Positions 20,059 to 30,185 are shown, numbered from the stretch's first letter. The stretch: 64,000 nt of DNA from Aureibaculum sp. 2308TA14-22 (GCF_040538665.1 NZ_JBEWXT010000001.1:1390501-1454500); one strand, 5' to 3'. The notes: generated from the letters alone by a model not told the origin. Numbers and translations: made by a program.

Positions 20059-21336
20059 ATGACGGATTATTCTAAACGTAGAGAATTTATAAAATCAATG
20101 GCAACCGTAATGGCAGGCTTTACAGTTGTACCCACATTTGCAACAACTACTGTTGAAGATGAAAAAGCGGGTAAAAGTAACTTAAAAAATAGTGATACAA
20201 ATTCAGAAGTCTATTGGGAAAAGGTAAAGCAAGAATTCATTTTTGCAGATAAGCTAAGGTATTTTAATAATGCTTCCTTAGGTTCTTCACCAATTACAGT
20301 TCAAAGAGCCACTAGAGATTTTAGAGAAACATTAGATAGTTTTCCATCAAAATATATGTGGGGTGGATGGGAAGATGAAAAAGAAAAAACAAGGCAGTCA
20401 GTAGCCGATTTTTTTTCAGTATCTAATGAGGAAATTGCCCTAACCCACAATACTACTGAGGGTATGAATATGATTGCCAGAAGTATGGATTTACAAAAAG
20501 GCGATGAAATTATTATCGTAAACCATGACCATACTAGTGGTACTGTACCATGGGAGGTATGGCAAGAAGCGAAAGGTATTAAATTGATTAGACCTGAAGT
20601 ACCCATTTTACCTAAAAATAAGAAAGAACTTGTTGATATTTATAGAAAAGCCATTACTCCCAAAACCAAGGTAATATCGATGTGCCATATTGTAAATACT
20701 AATGGTATGATACTACCTGTAAGAGAAGTTTCGAAAATGGCACATAAAAAAGGGATATTGGTGGCAGTTGATGGAGCCCAAGCTGCGGGAATGTTTAATA
20801 TTGATTTGCATGATTTAGCATGTGATTTTTATACAGCCAGTGCTCATAAATGGTTGTTTTCTCCCAAGGGTGTAGGCGTATTTTATGCTAAAAAAGAGAG
20901 TCAACATCATCTTAAACCTTTAATAGTTTGTAAAGGACATAATGATAAATCAATCAGACGTTTAGAAAATTACAATACCCGTAACTTACCTGAAGTTTTA
21001 GGCTTAGGAGCGAGTATTCATTTTTTAAATACTATAGGTATAGAGAAAATTCATAATCGGACTTATGAATTAAAGAAATACTTTCGTGAAAAAGTGGAAG
21101 CCAATCCGAACTTAAGATTGAAAACACCAGCCAATGATGACCTTTCCGCTGCAATTCAGGTAATAGAAGTTATGGGCAAGCCTGTTTCACGAGTAAAAAC
21201 ACGACTTTTTGAAAAATATGGTATTGATTCGAGACCTATGAGTAAATTTGGTTTAAATGCTGTAAGGCTATCATTTGCTATTTATATTACTAAAAAAGAT
21301 ATAGATTATTTGGTCAATGCTTTAGAAAGTATGTAG
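20059..21336 (+). CDS. class V aminotransferase with Tat signal
   Basis: 425 residues. The N-terminus has a twin-arginine motif (K-R-R-E-F-I-K) before a hydrophobic stretch, so it is probably exported folded with its cofactor. The PLP domain has the H-N-T-T-E-G-M-N substrate loop, D-G-A-Q-A-A-G (PLP-binding Asp) and S-A-H-K-W-L-F-S-P-K-G, whose lysine forms the internal aldimine. This branch resembles isopenicillin-N-epimerase/cysteine-desulfurase-like enzymes. A periplasmic PLP enzyme of this kind is uncommon; the substrate is unknown. Confidence 0.85.
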   Translation: MTDYSKRREFIKSMATVMAGFTVVPTFATTTVEDEKAGKSNLKNSDTNSEVYWEKVKQEFIFADKLRYFNNASLGSSPITVQRATRDFRETLDSFPSKYMWGGWEDEKEKTRQSVADFFSVSNEEIALTHNTTEGMNMIARSMDLQKGDEIIIVNHDHTSGTVPWEVWQEAKGIKLIRPEVPILPKNKKELVDIYRKAITPKTKVISMCHIVNTNGMILPVREVSKMAHKKGILVAVDGAQAAGMFNIDLHDLACDFYTASAHKWLFSPKGVGVFYAKKESQHHLKPLIVCKGHNDKSIRRLENYNTRNLPEVLGLGASIHFLNTIGIEKIHNRTYELKKYFREKVEANPNLRLKTPANDDLSAAIQVIEVMGKPVSRVKTRLFEKYGIDSRPMSKFGLNAVRLSFAIYITKKDIDYLVNALESM

Positions 21337-21338
21337 AC

Positions 21339-22157
21339 CTAGTGCCACCAAACCACAAAAAACTTCTGCATGTTTCCATTTGGGAATTTCACCCAACACA
21401 ATGGAGAAGTTTTACTATTTATAATAGGGGTCATTTTTTTAGAAAATACTTCAAAATTTAACCAATTAACTTGAGTTTGTATCTCTAAAAGCCAATTCAC
21501 TTTTGATGGGATATAAAACTTACAATTCTCAAATTGCCCTATTTTAGAGTAATGAATATAAAACCCGTTTATACAATCGCTGTTTAATAATTTAAATTGA
21601 GGGACTTCTGCCTTATAGGGAATAAATAATTGTGCCTTAAAACAGACCTTTTGTGTAATATATTCTACATTTAGTCCCAAATCATCCAATAATGGCTTTG
21701 AATATTCAGAATAGAGAAGTGGAAGTTGTTTTTCTTTGAGCTTAGTTAATTTTTTAAGTAAAGTATCGTTGCGGTTAGGCCCAATCCAATGTTCAATTTC
21801 TGTTGTGCCAACACGCTCGTCAAACAGATAAAATTTATAAATTATTTCTAGGTGGATTGGAACTCCATCACATTTTAAAATACAATCAAGTTCACCAATT
21901 GTTCTTTTATCGTGTTGTACTTGTGTATTTTCTAGTAGAATTTTTATAGTTGAATGTTGTTTAAGTTCAGAACTCACAAAACGTTCTACGCGTTTCCCTA
22001 GTCGTAAGTTTTCTGGAAGTTGTTCATTAAATGCTATATCATTTTGTTGTATAAGTTCAAATTGTCGTAACCCAAGTACTGAATTATTTTCCCATAGTAA
22101 TGGAGTGTTTTTATAGCCTTGATATTGGCTTTGGATTTCTTTTGATTTGGGATTCAA
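21339..22157 (-). CDS. DUF1853 family protein
   Basis: 272 residues, cytoplasmic, no signal. The pattern R-L-G-K-R-V-E-R-F, then T-I-G-E-L-D-C-I-L, H-L-E-I-I-Y-K-F-Y-L and W-I-G-P-N-R-N-D is diagnostic of DUF1853. The spacing of E, D and E-x-K-like residues (G-E-L-D and L-E-I-x-x-K) resembles a PD-(D/E)XK nuclease core, suggesting a nuclease-like fold, although function has not been established. Its stop codon is three bases from that of the convergent aminotransferase gene. Confidence 0.82.
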   Translation of the reverse strand: MNPKSKEIQSQYQGYKNTPLLWENNSVLGLRQFELIQQNDIAFNEQLPENLRLGKRVERFVSSELKQHSTIKILLENTQVQHDKRTIGELDCILKCDGVPIHLEIIYKFYLFDERVGTTEIEHWIGPNRNDTLLKKLTKLKEKQLPLLYSEYSKPLLDDLGLNVEYITQKVCFKAQLFIPYKAEVPQFKLLNSDCINGFYIHYSKIGQFENCKFYIPSKVNWLLEIQTQVNWLNFEVFSKKMTPIINSKTSPLCWVKFPNGNMQKFFVVWWH

Positions 22158-22189
22158 AATTAATATTTGTTGTGAAAAAAAGTTAATGT

Positions 22190-22290
22190 TTTTTCACGCA
22201 AAGACCGCAGAGAAAAAAACGCTAAGCTCGCTAAGAAAAAGTTATTCTTTTGCGGCCTCTGCGTTAACCTTTGCGAACTTTGCGTGAGAC
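22190..22290. repeat. intergenic inverted element with CACGCAAAG / CTTTGCGTG arms
   Basis: Left arm TCACGCAAAGACCGCAGAG (from 22194) and a right part containing CCTCTGCG, CCTTTGCG and CTTTGCGTGA (to 22287) are related in inverted orientation. It sits between the starts and ends of two same-strand genes and is much richer in G and C than its surroundings. Sequences of this style are common short interspersed elements in Bacteroidota genomes. Confidence 0.6.
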
Positions 22291-22292
22291 GT

Positions 22293-24587
22293 TTATTTAC
22301 CGCTCAATATCGCATACACCAATTCCTTAGTCAATGGTTTATCACCCGCTTTTGTTCTAATGTCTTTAAAAGAAAACAAAAACTTACAACCAGACTTGTA
22401 ATCACTGCAACCGTAGGCTTCTTTACCTTTGAGGATTGTTCCTTTTTTACATTTTGGACAAATCAGTTTGCTACTTTTAGACGGTTGTACGGTTATCTTT
22501 TCTTCAAGTACCAAGTTAAATTGTTCATCAAATCGAACAAGTCCTTCTACTGAACCGTTATCGGTTTTAAAACCTTTTAAATTTACAGTCGATTCTTTTT
22601 GCAGCAAACGAATAAATTGCTTTTCCGAAATTTTTTTGCCCATAAAGGTAAAGGGCAATATAAAATCACATCCGTTTTTATAATTACTGCATCCATAAGC
22701 ATTTTTACCTTTTAAAAGTTTACCCTGTTTACATTTTGGACACGTTTCTGCGGTAATTCCTGATACTTTTTTTACCTTTTTTTCTTTCGCTATATTTTGT
22801 AACACTGTGTTTTGCGAAATATTGGCACGTTTGGTTTCACTACGGACTTCATAGACCAGTTGATCTACCATCCGCTTCATGTTTTTAATAAACGTACCGG
22901 CATGGAATTCACCCTTTTCAATATCTTTGAGCTGCTTTTCCCATTTACCGGTTAGTTCAGCGGATTTTAACAATTTATTTTGGATGGTTTCAATCAATTT
23001 AATTCCCGTAATGGTAGGAAGCAATTGTTTTTTGTTTCGCTTAATGTACTGTCTTCTAAACAATGTTTCAATAATATTTGCCCTCGTGGACGGACGACCA
23101 ATACCGTTATCTTTCATTAAATCTCGTAATTCTTCGTCATCAACTTGCTTGCCAGCGGTTTCCATGGCACGTAGGAGGGAAGCTTCCGTAAACTGATTGG
23201 GTGCTTTGGTTTGTTTTTCCAAAAAAGAAGGTTCGTGCGGTCCTTTTTCTCCTTTTACAAAATTGGGCAACATGCCTTTTTCTTTGGGTGTTTTATCATC
23301 ATTTTTATCCTCAAAAACAACTCGCCATCCTTTTTTTAGGATTTCTTTTCCAGTTGTTTTAAAATTGACATCTGCTACTTTACCGATTACCGTTGTATTG
23401 GATACTTGGCAATCCTCATAAAAAACGGCTATAAAACGTTTGGTAATGATATCATAGACCTGTTGTTGGTTGTACTGTAAATTTATTTCCACGCCAGTGG
23501 GAATAATAGCATGATGATCTGTAACCTTTTTATCGTTAAAGACCTTACTCGATTTTTTTATCTTTTTACCTAATAATGGCTGTGTTAATTCAGCATACTT
23601 AGTCAGATTTTTAAGAATGCCTGCCACTTTTGGATATACATCGTTTGGTAAAAAAGTAGTATCCACACGAGGATAGGTAACTACCTTTTGTTCATAGAGT
23701 TTTTGAACAATTTTTAAGGTTTCATCCGCAGAAAAGCCAAACTTTTTATTGCAATACACCTGTAATCCTGTTAAATCAAACAGTTTTGGTGCATAATCCT
23801 TGCCTTTCTTTTTGGTTACCGATACAATTTCAAAATCATCTTCTTTAACTTTATCAGCTAAGACTTGCCCATCTTCCATTTTCAGAAAGCGACCTTCTTC
23901 ATAACTAAACAAGATTTCTCTATACATAGTTTGTAGTTCCCAATAGGGTTGGGGCTTAAAGTTTTCAATTTCTTTAAATCGGTTAACTACCATCGCAAGT
24001 GTAGGCGTTTGTACTCGACCAACGGACAGCACTTGTTTATACCCTCCATGTTTTACCGTATATAATCTGGTAGCATTCATACCAAGTAGCCAATCACCTA
24101 TAGCACGCGAAAATCCCGCATAATATAAATTGTCGTAATCTTCTGCTGGTTTTAGGTTTTGGAAGCCTTCTTTTATGGCTTCTGTAGTTAAAGATGAAAT
24201 CCAAAGTCGCTGAACCTTGCCTTTGTAATTCGCTTGATCTAAAACCCAACGTTGTATCAATTCTCCTTCTTGGCCAGCATCACCACAGTTGATAACCACT
24301 TCTGCTTTATCAAATAAACCCTTTACAATATTGAACTGTTTTTGAATGCCAGAATCATCCACCACTTTGGTCTTGAATTTTTTGGGCAACATGGGGAGAT
24401 TGTTCAAATCCCAACTTTTCCAGTGCGGTTTGTAATCATTAGGTTCCATTAAAGTGCACAGATGCCCAAAAGTATAGGTAACCGCATAGCCGTTACCCTC
24501 GTAATAGCCATCATGTCGGGTTTTTGCACCCAAAACGGTGGCAATTTCACGGGCAACGCTAGGTTTTTCGGCTATACATACTTTCAT
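22293..24587 (-). CDS. topB: DNA topoisomerase III
   Basis: 764 residues. It begins M-K-V-C-I-A-E-K-P-S-V-A-R, the Toprim start of type IA enzymes, followed by N-C-G-D-A-G-Q-E-G-E (Toprim acidic cluster). The active-site tyrosine lies in T-Y-P-R-V-D-T, where topoisomerase III usually has Y-P-R-T-D. The C-terminus has two four-cysteine zinc ribbons of nearly identical sequence (about 635-665 and 715-745), each C-P-K-C-(K)-x-G ... Y-G-C-S-x-Y-K-x-G-C. It decatenates and relaxes negatively supercoiled DNA through single-strand passage. The TopB type is chromosomal in most flavobacteria and not by itself a sign of mobility. Confidence 0.93.
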   Translation of the reverse strand: MKVCIAEKPSVAREIATVLGAKTRHDGYYEGNGYAVTYTFGHLCTLMEPNDYKPHWKSWDLNNLPMLPKKFKTKVVDDSGIQKQFNIVKGLFDKAEVVINCGDAGQEGELIQRWVLDQANYKGKVQRLWISSLTTEAIKEGFQNLKPAEDYDNLYYAGFSRAIGDWLLGMNATRLYTVKHGGYKQVLSVGRVQTPTLAMVVNRFKEIENFKPQPYWELQTMYREILFSYEEGRFLKMEDGQVLADKVKEDDFEIVSVTKKKGKDYAPKLFDLTGLQVYCNKKFGFSADETLKIVQKLYEQKVVTYPRVDTTFLPNDVYPKVAGILKNLTKYAELTQPLLGKKIKKSSKVFNDKKVTDHHAIIPTGVEINLQYNQQQVYDIITKRFIAVFYEDCQVSNTTVIGKVADVNFKTTGKEILKKGWRVVFEDKNDDKTPKEKGMLPNFVKGEKGPHEPSFLEKQTKAPNQFTEASLLRAMETAGKQVDDEELRDLMKDNGIGRPSTRANIIETLFRRQYIKRNKKQLLPTITGIKLIETIQNKLLKSAELTGKWEKQLKDIEKGEFHAGTFIKNMKRMVDQLVYEVRSETKRANISQNTVLQNIAKEKKVKKVSGITAETCPKCKQGKLLKGKNAYGCSNYKNGCDFILPFTFMGKKISEKQFIRLLQKESTVNLKGFKTDNGSVEGLVRFDEQFNLVLEEKITVQPSKSSKLICPKCKKGTILKGKEAYGCSDYKSGCKFLFSFKDIRTKAGDKPLTKELVYAILSGK

Positions 24588-24686
24588 TTGCTAAATGAGT
24601 TTGAGGGATGCAAAATAGTGATAAAAAATAGTTGGGCAAGGATATTTTTATAGAAACAACAACTAAATAGTACCCATAATTATTCC

Positions 24687-24694
24687 TATATTTG
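24687..24694 (+). promoter_or_regulatory. -7 element TATATTTG before the AraC-type regulator gene
   Basis: Exact TAnnTTTG match ending 17 bases before the ATG at 24712. No clear TTG at -33. Confidence 0.45.
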
Positions 24695-24711
24695 ATTTTT
24701 AATCGTTACCT

Positions 24712-25761
24712 ATGACCTTTAACAATCCAATACTGTTTTTTCTCTGTTCTATTGGTGTTTTTAATGGATTTTTAGCTAGTTTTTACTTTTTGTTTTTTTC
24801 GAAACAAAAACGTGTTCAAAATTTCTTTTTTGGGTTTTTACTACTGATGCTAAGCATAAGGATTGGTAAGTCTGTTTATGTCATTTTTACTGAACCGGGC
24901 GATCGTAATTTGTCTATTTTACAAGTTGGTCTTTCTGCTTGTTTTTTAATAGGGGTGAGCTTATTTTACTTTATAAAATCCTCTGTAGAAAACACCAAAA
25001 AAATTCCCAATACTTGGAAGATACATATTGCAGTATTGGCATTAATCATTGTTCTTGTAGGATTCATAAAACCGTATCCAACGCATAGAGCCATATGGGT
25101 GCAATATGTAGTTCATTTCATTTATGCTACTTGGGGTGTTTACATCCTATTATCCGCCTTTGTTTTAAAAGATGTTTTTCTAAAACTATTTAATAAGAGT
25201 ATAACTTGCACAACTTCTGAATTATGGCTCATCGCTGTTTTTATTGGTAATGTGTTGATTTATTCAGCATATATTATAGGTTATTTTTACCTTTATTTAG
25301 TCGGAACTATTACCTTTTCGGTCGTTTTTTATGGTTTACTTGTCTTTTTATTATTTAAAAATAATCGTGAAAATGTATTTCAAGATATTCCAGAAAAGTA
25401 TGCTGCAAAGAAAATAGAAGATACGGAAGCAGAGTCTTTGGCAAAAGCATTACATCAGGTAATGTTGAAAAAGCAATTTCATAAAAACACAAATATTAAA
25501 TTAAAAGATATTGCTACTGAATTGGATATTTCTTCTCATAAATTATCCCAATTATTGAATGACAATTTAGGCAAGAGCTTCGCATTATTTATTAATGAAT
25601 ATAGAATAGAGGAAGCCAAACAACTGTTGTTAGAAAACAAACATTATACCCTTGAAGCTATTGGGTTTGAAGCAGGGTTCTCTTCAAAATCCACGTTTTA
25701 CGCCACCTTTAAGAAGATTATGGGTCAAACCCCTGCTGAATTTAAAAAGCAATTTTCGTAG
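24712..25761 (+). CDS. membrane-bound AraC-family transcriptional regulator
   Basis: 349 residues. The N-terminal ~225 contain about seven hydrophobic helices, and the C-terminal ~100 form an AraC double helix-turn-helix (L-D-I-S-S-H-K-L-S-Q-L-L-N; then I-G-F-E-A-G-F-S-S-K-S-T-F-Y-A-T-F-K). This 7TM-AraC arrangement is common in Bacteroidota and suggests a sensor in the inner membrane with a cytoplasmic DNA-binding tail. The gene downstream (NTF2/DJ-1 fusion) is in the same direction 102 bases away and is a plausible target. Confidence 0.88.
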   Translation: MTFNNPILFFLCSIGVFNGFLASFYFLFFSKQKRVQNFFFGFLLLMLSIRIGKSVYVIFTEPGDRNLSILQVGLSACFLIGVSLFYFIKSSVENTKKIPNTWKIHIAVLALIIVLVGFIKPYPTHRAIWVQYVVHFIYATWGVYILLSAFVLKDVFLKLFNKSITCTTSELWLIAVFIGNVLIYSAYIIGYFYLYLVGTITFSVVFYGLLVFLLFKNNRENVFQDIPEKYAAKKIEDTEAESLAKALHQVMLKKQFHKNTNIKLKDIATELDISSHKLSQLLNDNLGKSFALFINEYRIEEAKQLLLENKHYTLEAIGFEAGFSSKSTFYATFKKIMGQTPAEFKKQFS

Positions 25762-25863
25762 TCTTATTTATCCGATTTTATAATTCTGGACACCTCATTT
25801 ATAATTTCTCACTATATTTTTCTGATGATTATAGAGATTTGACCAAATCTTTAAAAATGTACA

Positions 25864-26979
25864 ATGAAAAATTACTTAATACTACTTACCGCGTTAATTG
25901 CATTTCAATTAACTAATTCCCAATCAGAATCGGCAGCTGTTGAAAAACCACTTCAAAATTATATGGAAGGTAGCTCTTATAACAAACCAGCACTATTAGA
26001 AAGTGCCTTTACGGAAGATGCCACTTTATATTTGACGGGTAGAGATGGTGTTTTTAAACGTTATACCCCTAAAGAATATATTGGGTTTTTTAAGAATGCA
26101 AAAAAGGGAAAATTTAATGGTCGCGACGCAAAAATTTTGGCTGTTGAAGTTACCAAAGATATCGCGACGGCTAAGGTAGAAATTGCAGGTCCAGAAAGAA
26201 AATGGGTTTATATAGACTCGTTTTTATTAAAGAAATTTGATGGCGGTTGGAAAATTATTAGTAAAACGGCAACTAGAGTTGATGACCCTAAACAGAATTC
26301 CGTTTTATTTATAGTCTCAAATGCTCATTTTTATGGAGATACAAAACTAACAACCGGTAATAGTTTTTCAGAAATTGTAAATGCTTATGATGTTTTTAAA
26401 AATGCTGGTTATACTGTTGACTTTTTGAGTCCTAAAGGCGGGGCCGTTCCGTTAGCATATATTAATACTTCCGACGATATTAGTAAAAAGTATTTATACG
26501 ATACTCATTTTATGAATAAGTTGAAAAACACAAAATTGCCTTCAGAAATTGATCCTTCTAAATATAAAGCAGTTCAATACATAGGTGGTGGTGCAGCTAT
26601 GTTTGGAATTCCAGAAAATAAAGAAATTCAAAAAATAGCAATGGACGTTTACGAGAAACATAATGGTATCATTTCTTCCGTTTGTCATGGCACAGCAGGT
26701 ATTGTCAATTTAAAAACCAAAGACGGAAAATATTTGGTTGATGGTAAAAGGGTAAGTGGTTACCCAGATGATTATGAAAATAAATCGGAACCGTATTTTA
26801 AAACATTTCCTTTTTTAATCCAAAAAACAATTGAAGAGCGGGGAGGAAGTTTTAGATTTTCAGAAAGAGGAAAGTTTACTTTAGAAGTTGATGGGCGTTT
26901 AGTTACAGGGCAGAATTTTCAATCTTCAAAACCAGTCTCTTTGAAAATTTTAGAGTTGATAAACTCAAATAAGGAATAA
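25864..26979 (+). CDS. secreted NTF2-like / DJ-1-PfpI fusion protein
   Basis: 371 residues with a signal peptide ending near T-N-S-Q. Residues ~25-140 form an NTF2-like (nuclear transport factor 2/lumazine-binding-type) domain closely similar to two other proteins in this window (33754-34164 and 42898-43326). Residues ~147-370 form a DJ-1/PfpI domain with the nucleophile-elbow cysteine in S-V-C-H-G-T-A-G. Hsp31-type members detoxify methylglyoxal or act as chaperones, but the activity here is not known. The fusion and the predicted export are unusual. The DUF5916 gene follows 17 bases later. Confidence 0.85.
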   Translation: MKNYLILLTALIAFQLTNSQSESAAVEKPLQNYMEGSSYNKPALLESAFTEDATLYLTGRDGVFKRYTPKEYIGFFKNAKKGKFNGRDAKILAVEVTKDIATAKVEIAGPERKWVYIDSFLLKKFDGGWKIISKTATRVDDPKQNSVLFIVSNAHFYGDTKLTTGNSFSEIVNAYDVFKNAGYTVDFLSPKGGAVPLAYINTSDDISKKYLYDTHFMNKLKNTKLPSEIDPSKYKAVQYIGGGAAMFGIPENKEIQKIAMDVYEKHNGIISSVCHGTAGIVNLKTKDGKYLVDGKRVSGYPDDYENKSEPYFKTFPFLIQKTIEERGGSFRFSERGKFTLEVDGRLVTGQNFQSSKPVSLKILELINSNKE

Positions 26980-26996
26980 TAGAAATCCTGCAAAAA

Positions 26997-29165
26997 ATGA
27001 ATCGGTTTAAGCTATTAATATTATGCACTCTTTGTTGCTATACGAGTTACTTATTTTCTCAAACAAAAACGATTAAGTACATAGACACTAAAGTTTCAAT
27101 AGACGGAAAATTAGAAGAGCCTGTTTGGCAACAAGTATCAGAATATACAGACTTCTATAATTATGCCCCAAATGATGAAGGTCTTGCAGAACAACAAACA
27201 GAAGTAAAGTTATTTCATAATGGCGAAAATCTTTTTGTGAGTTTAGTATACCATGATACTGAAGAAAAATCTCAAGTTGGTTCTTTAAAAAGAGATGTCC
27301 CTATAGGTTTAAGCGATGGCTTTGCAATGATTTTAGATACGCAAAACCAAGAACAAAATGCATATTATTTTTCCGTCAATGCTCATGGAACGATAATAGA
27401 TGGTTTGATTGAAAGAGTTAACGGAGGATATGATTTATCAACTAGTTGGAATGCCGTTTGGAATGCTAAAACCAGCATTAGAGGTAATAATAAAATATAT
27501 GAAGTTGCCATACCACTTAAGTTTTTAAACTTTAATAAAGAAAATGCTGTTTTTGGTGTTCAATTTTATGTGCGAGATATTAAAAAAAATTCTTGGACTA
27601 TTCTTAAAAATGTAAAGCGTAATTATAGATTGTTCGACTTACGTTTTACAGAAAAATTTAAAGTAGAAAACTTACCAGAAAAGTCAAGTTCAAAATTTAC
27701 AGTAACACCTTCAATAACGGCTAATTACCAAAATGATGTTTCCAATGAAATTGAAGACACCAATTTTAAGCCTAGTTTAGATTTGCAATATAATGTAACC
27801 TCTTCTTTAAAACTTGACGCAACTATTAATCCCGATTTCTCTCAGATTGATGTAGATCAACAAGTCACCAATCTTACTCGATTTGAAGTCAATTTTCCAG
27901 AACAGCGTAACTTTTTCTTAGAGAACTCCGATTTATTTTCAAACTTGGGCGTGGAAGGTATAAATCCATTTTATTCAAGACGAGTAGGAGCCAATAACCC
28001 TATTCAGTTTGGATTAAAACTATCGGGTAATGTTTCCCCAAAAACAAGAATTGGGGTCTTAGATGTACAAACGGATTCAGAAAATGACAATCCCTCTCAA
28101 AATTTTGGGGTAATAGTGGCAGAACATCAACTCACCAAAAATTTTACCACCACTGGTTTTCTTATTAACCGACAAGAAACTGAGGGTTTTGAATTTATAG
28201 ATGATTATAATCGCGTAGCAGGAATTAATGTAAACTACAAATCAGATAATAATAAATGGTTGGGTTTGGCTAATGTTGGTAAAAGTTTTAATGATGGCAT
28301 TTCAAAAGATAATAGTTTCTATAATGCCGGCTTATGGTTTAACAAACGTGGCCTAAGTGCCAATGCCGCTGTAAAAAATGTAGGTAAAAACTATATTACA
28401 GATGTTGGCTTTACACCTAGGTTGTATAACTATGATGCTATCAATGATATAGTGGTTAGAGAAGGTTATACCGAAGTAAGTACGGGATTAGAATATGAAA
28501 AGTTCTATGAGAATTCTGAGACCATAAACAACATACGTGTACTCAATTTTAGCAACAATACCTATTATGATGAAAGTGGCCAATTAAATCAATCAAAATT
28601 CTTTTTAAATTCAGCCATATTTTTTAAAGACCTATCTGCAGTTTACTATGTTATTAATTACGATTATGTAGATTTAAAATATGGTTTTGATCCACTAAGA
28701 AATGGAAATTCCTTAACGCCGGGCGAATATCGCTTCGGTATTCTAAAAGTGGGCTATAACTCCGCTAACAATCAAAAATTAAGATATCGAGCAAATGTAC
28801 AAAGAGGAAATTATTATGGCGGAAAAAGAACTGTAGCGGGAGCTTACTTAAACTATCAGTTATTGCCATTTGCCAATTTGGAATTGTCTTATGATATTAA
28901 CAACATTGATTTGGATGCCTTAGGCAAAGAAACCTTCCATTTAACTCGTTTTACAGGCGAAGTGTTTTTTAACAACCGACTCAATTGGACAACTTATTTG
29001 CAATACAATACCCAACGCGATAACTTTAATATTAACAGCCGTTTGCAATGGGAGTACAAACCGCTATCTTATATTTATTTGGTAGTTTCTGACAATTATA
29101 ACCAAGATATTCACCGTCAAAACTGGGGTATCGCTTTTAAAATGAACTATCGATTTGATTTTTAA
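26997..29165 (+). CDS. DUF5916 family protein (CBM9-like domain plus C-terminal barrel)
   Basis: 722 residues with a signal peptide ending L-F-S-Q. Residues ~25-215 resemble a carbohydrate-binding family 9 domain (D-G-K-L-E-E-P-V-W start). The remaining ~500 residues are DUF5916, with the conserved block I-N-P-D-F-S-Q-I-D-V-D-Q and F-P-E-Q-R-N-F-F-L-E, and many alternating aromatic strands ending in a terminal aromatic (R-F-D-F), which suggests an outer-membrane beta-barrel. The family is abundant in Bacteroidota and of unknown function. Probably co-transcribed with the DJ-1 fusion gene. Confidence 0.87.
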   Translation: MNRFKLLILCTLCCYTSYLFSQTKTIKYIDTKVSIDGKLEEPVWQQVSEYTDFYNYAPNDEGLAEQQTEVKLFHNGENLFVSLVYHDTEEKSQVGSLKRDVPIGLSDGFAMILDTQNQEQNAYYFSVNAHGTIIDGLIERVNGGYDLSTSWNAVWNAKTSIRGNNKIYEVAIPLKFLNFNKENAVFGVQFYVRDIKKNSWTILKNVKRNYRLFDLRFTEKFKVENLPEKSSSKFTVTPSITANYQNDVSNEIEDTNFKPSLDLQYNVTSSLKLDATINPDFSQIDVDQQVTNLTRFEVNFPEQRNFFLENSDLFSNLGVEGINPFYSRRVGANNPIQFGLKLSGNVSPKTRIGVLDVQTDSENDNPSQNFGVIVAEHQLTKNFTTTGFLINRQETEGFEFIDDYNRVAGINVNYKSDNNKWLGLANVGKSFNDGISKDNSFYNAGLWFNKRGLSANAAVKNVGKNYITDVGFTPRLYNYDAINDIVVREGYTEVSTGLEYEKFYENSETINNIRVLNFSNNTYYDESGQLNQSKFFLNSAIFFKDLSAVYYVINYDYVDLKYGFDPLRNGNSLTPGEYRFGILKVGYNSANNQKLRYRANVQRGNYYGGKRTVAGAYLNYQLLPFANLELSYDINNIDLDALGKETFHLTRFTGEVFFNNRLNWTTYLQYNTQRDNFNINSRLQWEYKPLSYIYLVVSDNYNQDIHRQNWGIAFKMNYRFDF

Positions 29166-29232
29166 ATTTTAAAAAAAACCTTTCGAACATAATCACATGT
29201 TTTAATCCAAGAAATATATTTTCTGTAAACTT

Positions 29233-29266
29233 TTGAGAGTCAGATTAATAAATTTATTTATCTTTG
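29233..29266 (+). promoter_or_regulatory. putative flavobacterial promoter
   Basis: TTG at 29233-29235, 23 bp, then TATCTTTG at 29259-29266, an exact -7 box with a slightly long spacer. It ends 22 bases before the ATG at 29289. Confidence 0.6.
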
Positions 29267-29288
29267 ATTGTCATTATAAGTCACTCCT

Positions 29289-30185
29289 ATGGAAGCTAAT
29301 ATTATAGTCTCAGGTGTTCCCCGTATTCCAGATGAAAAAGAAAATACTGAAAGAATCAATCAGGCGTTTAGAGCATTTCTTCAAAAATACCCAAATTCAA
29401 TAATTGAAGGACCTACATTAGAAGCAGTAGGAAAGTCTTCTCAGACTATTTTCTTTGCCGTAACTGCAGCTCATGTTGATATAACTAGAGCTATGCAAAC
29501 CTATTTTGAAGGACAGCTTGTAAGTAATGGATTCTACCCTACCAGTAATAAGGAAGATCTGGGAGCACAGGTTGATGATTTGTATGGAAAAATTGCGAAT
29601 TCAGGTTCTAAGGTTACTTATGTTAAAGACACTTCAGCAATCTCAGCAGCAGAGGCTAATATCGACGAAGAGAATACTTTGGTGCACAACGATTTAGTTT
29701 CAAAATATGGAAAAGGCGGCGATTTTATCGCAAATGTAGCTTTTGGCGGTGCTAGCTTACCTTCAAACGATATTCTTGAAACCATGGCCAATAATGAAGC
29801 ATATATTAAGAGTATATTATCTTTCTTTAGTTCGGCAGGTCTTGGAAAGGTAAAGGCAAAGTTGCTTAAAAAATTGAAGAATACACCCCCCGTTTTTAAG
29901 CAAAAAGTAATTGACTACCTTGAGCCAAGATGGGGTAATAAGAACCCCGTTATTATTCGTATTTCAAAATTTGCATATGGTATATTAACTTTTGGTTTGT
30001 TGGTTTTAGCCTTTATTATTTATACTGCAGTAAAGGGAAAAACACCGGGGTTATTCATGTGGATATTTATGTCATTAGTTGCAGGCATTTGTATTCTCAT
30101 GGGCGGGACTAGCATATATGACGAACTTACACGTTCAAAAAGACGTAAATGGTTTAACCAGCAATTGGAAAATTTTAAAAATTGA
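29289..30185 (+). CDS. hypothetical protein with two C-terminal transmembrane helices
   Basis: 298 residues. The N-terminal ~220 residues are soluble, mixed alpha/beta and without a signal peptide. Two hydrophobic helices follow (about 229-247 and 253-272), then a basic tail. It therefore looks like a C-terminally anchored inner-membrane protein with its bulk in the cytoplasm. No family recognised. It stands alone between a promoter of good form and a separate MBL gene. Confidence 0.7.
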   Translation: MEANIIVSGVPRIPDEKENTERINQAFRAFLQKYPNSIIEGPTLEAVGKSSQTIFFAVTAAHVDITRAMQTYFEGQLVSNGFYPTSNKEDLGAQVDDLYGKIANSGSKVTYVKDTSAISAAEANIDEENTLVHNDLVSKYGKGGDFIANVAFGGASLPSNDILETMANNEAYIKSILSFFSSAGLGKVKAKLLKKLKNTPPVFKQKVIDYLEPRWGNKNPVIIRISKFAYGILTFGLLVLAFIIYTAVKGKTPGLFMWIFMSLVAGICILMGGTSIYDELTRSKRRKWFNQQLENFKN

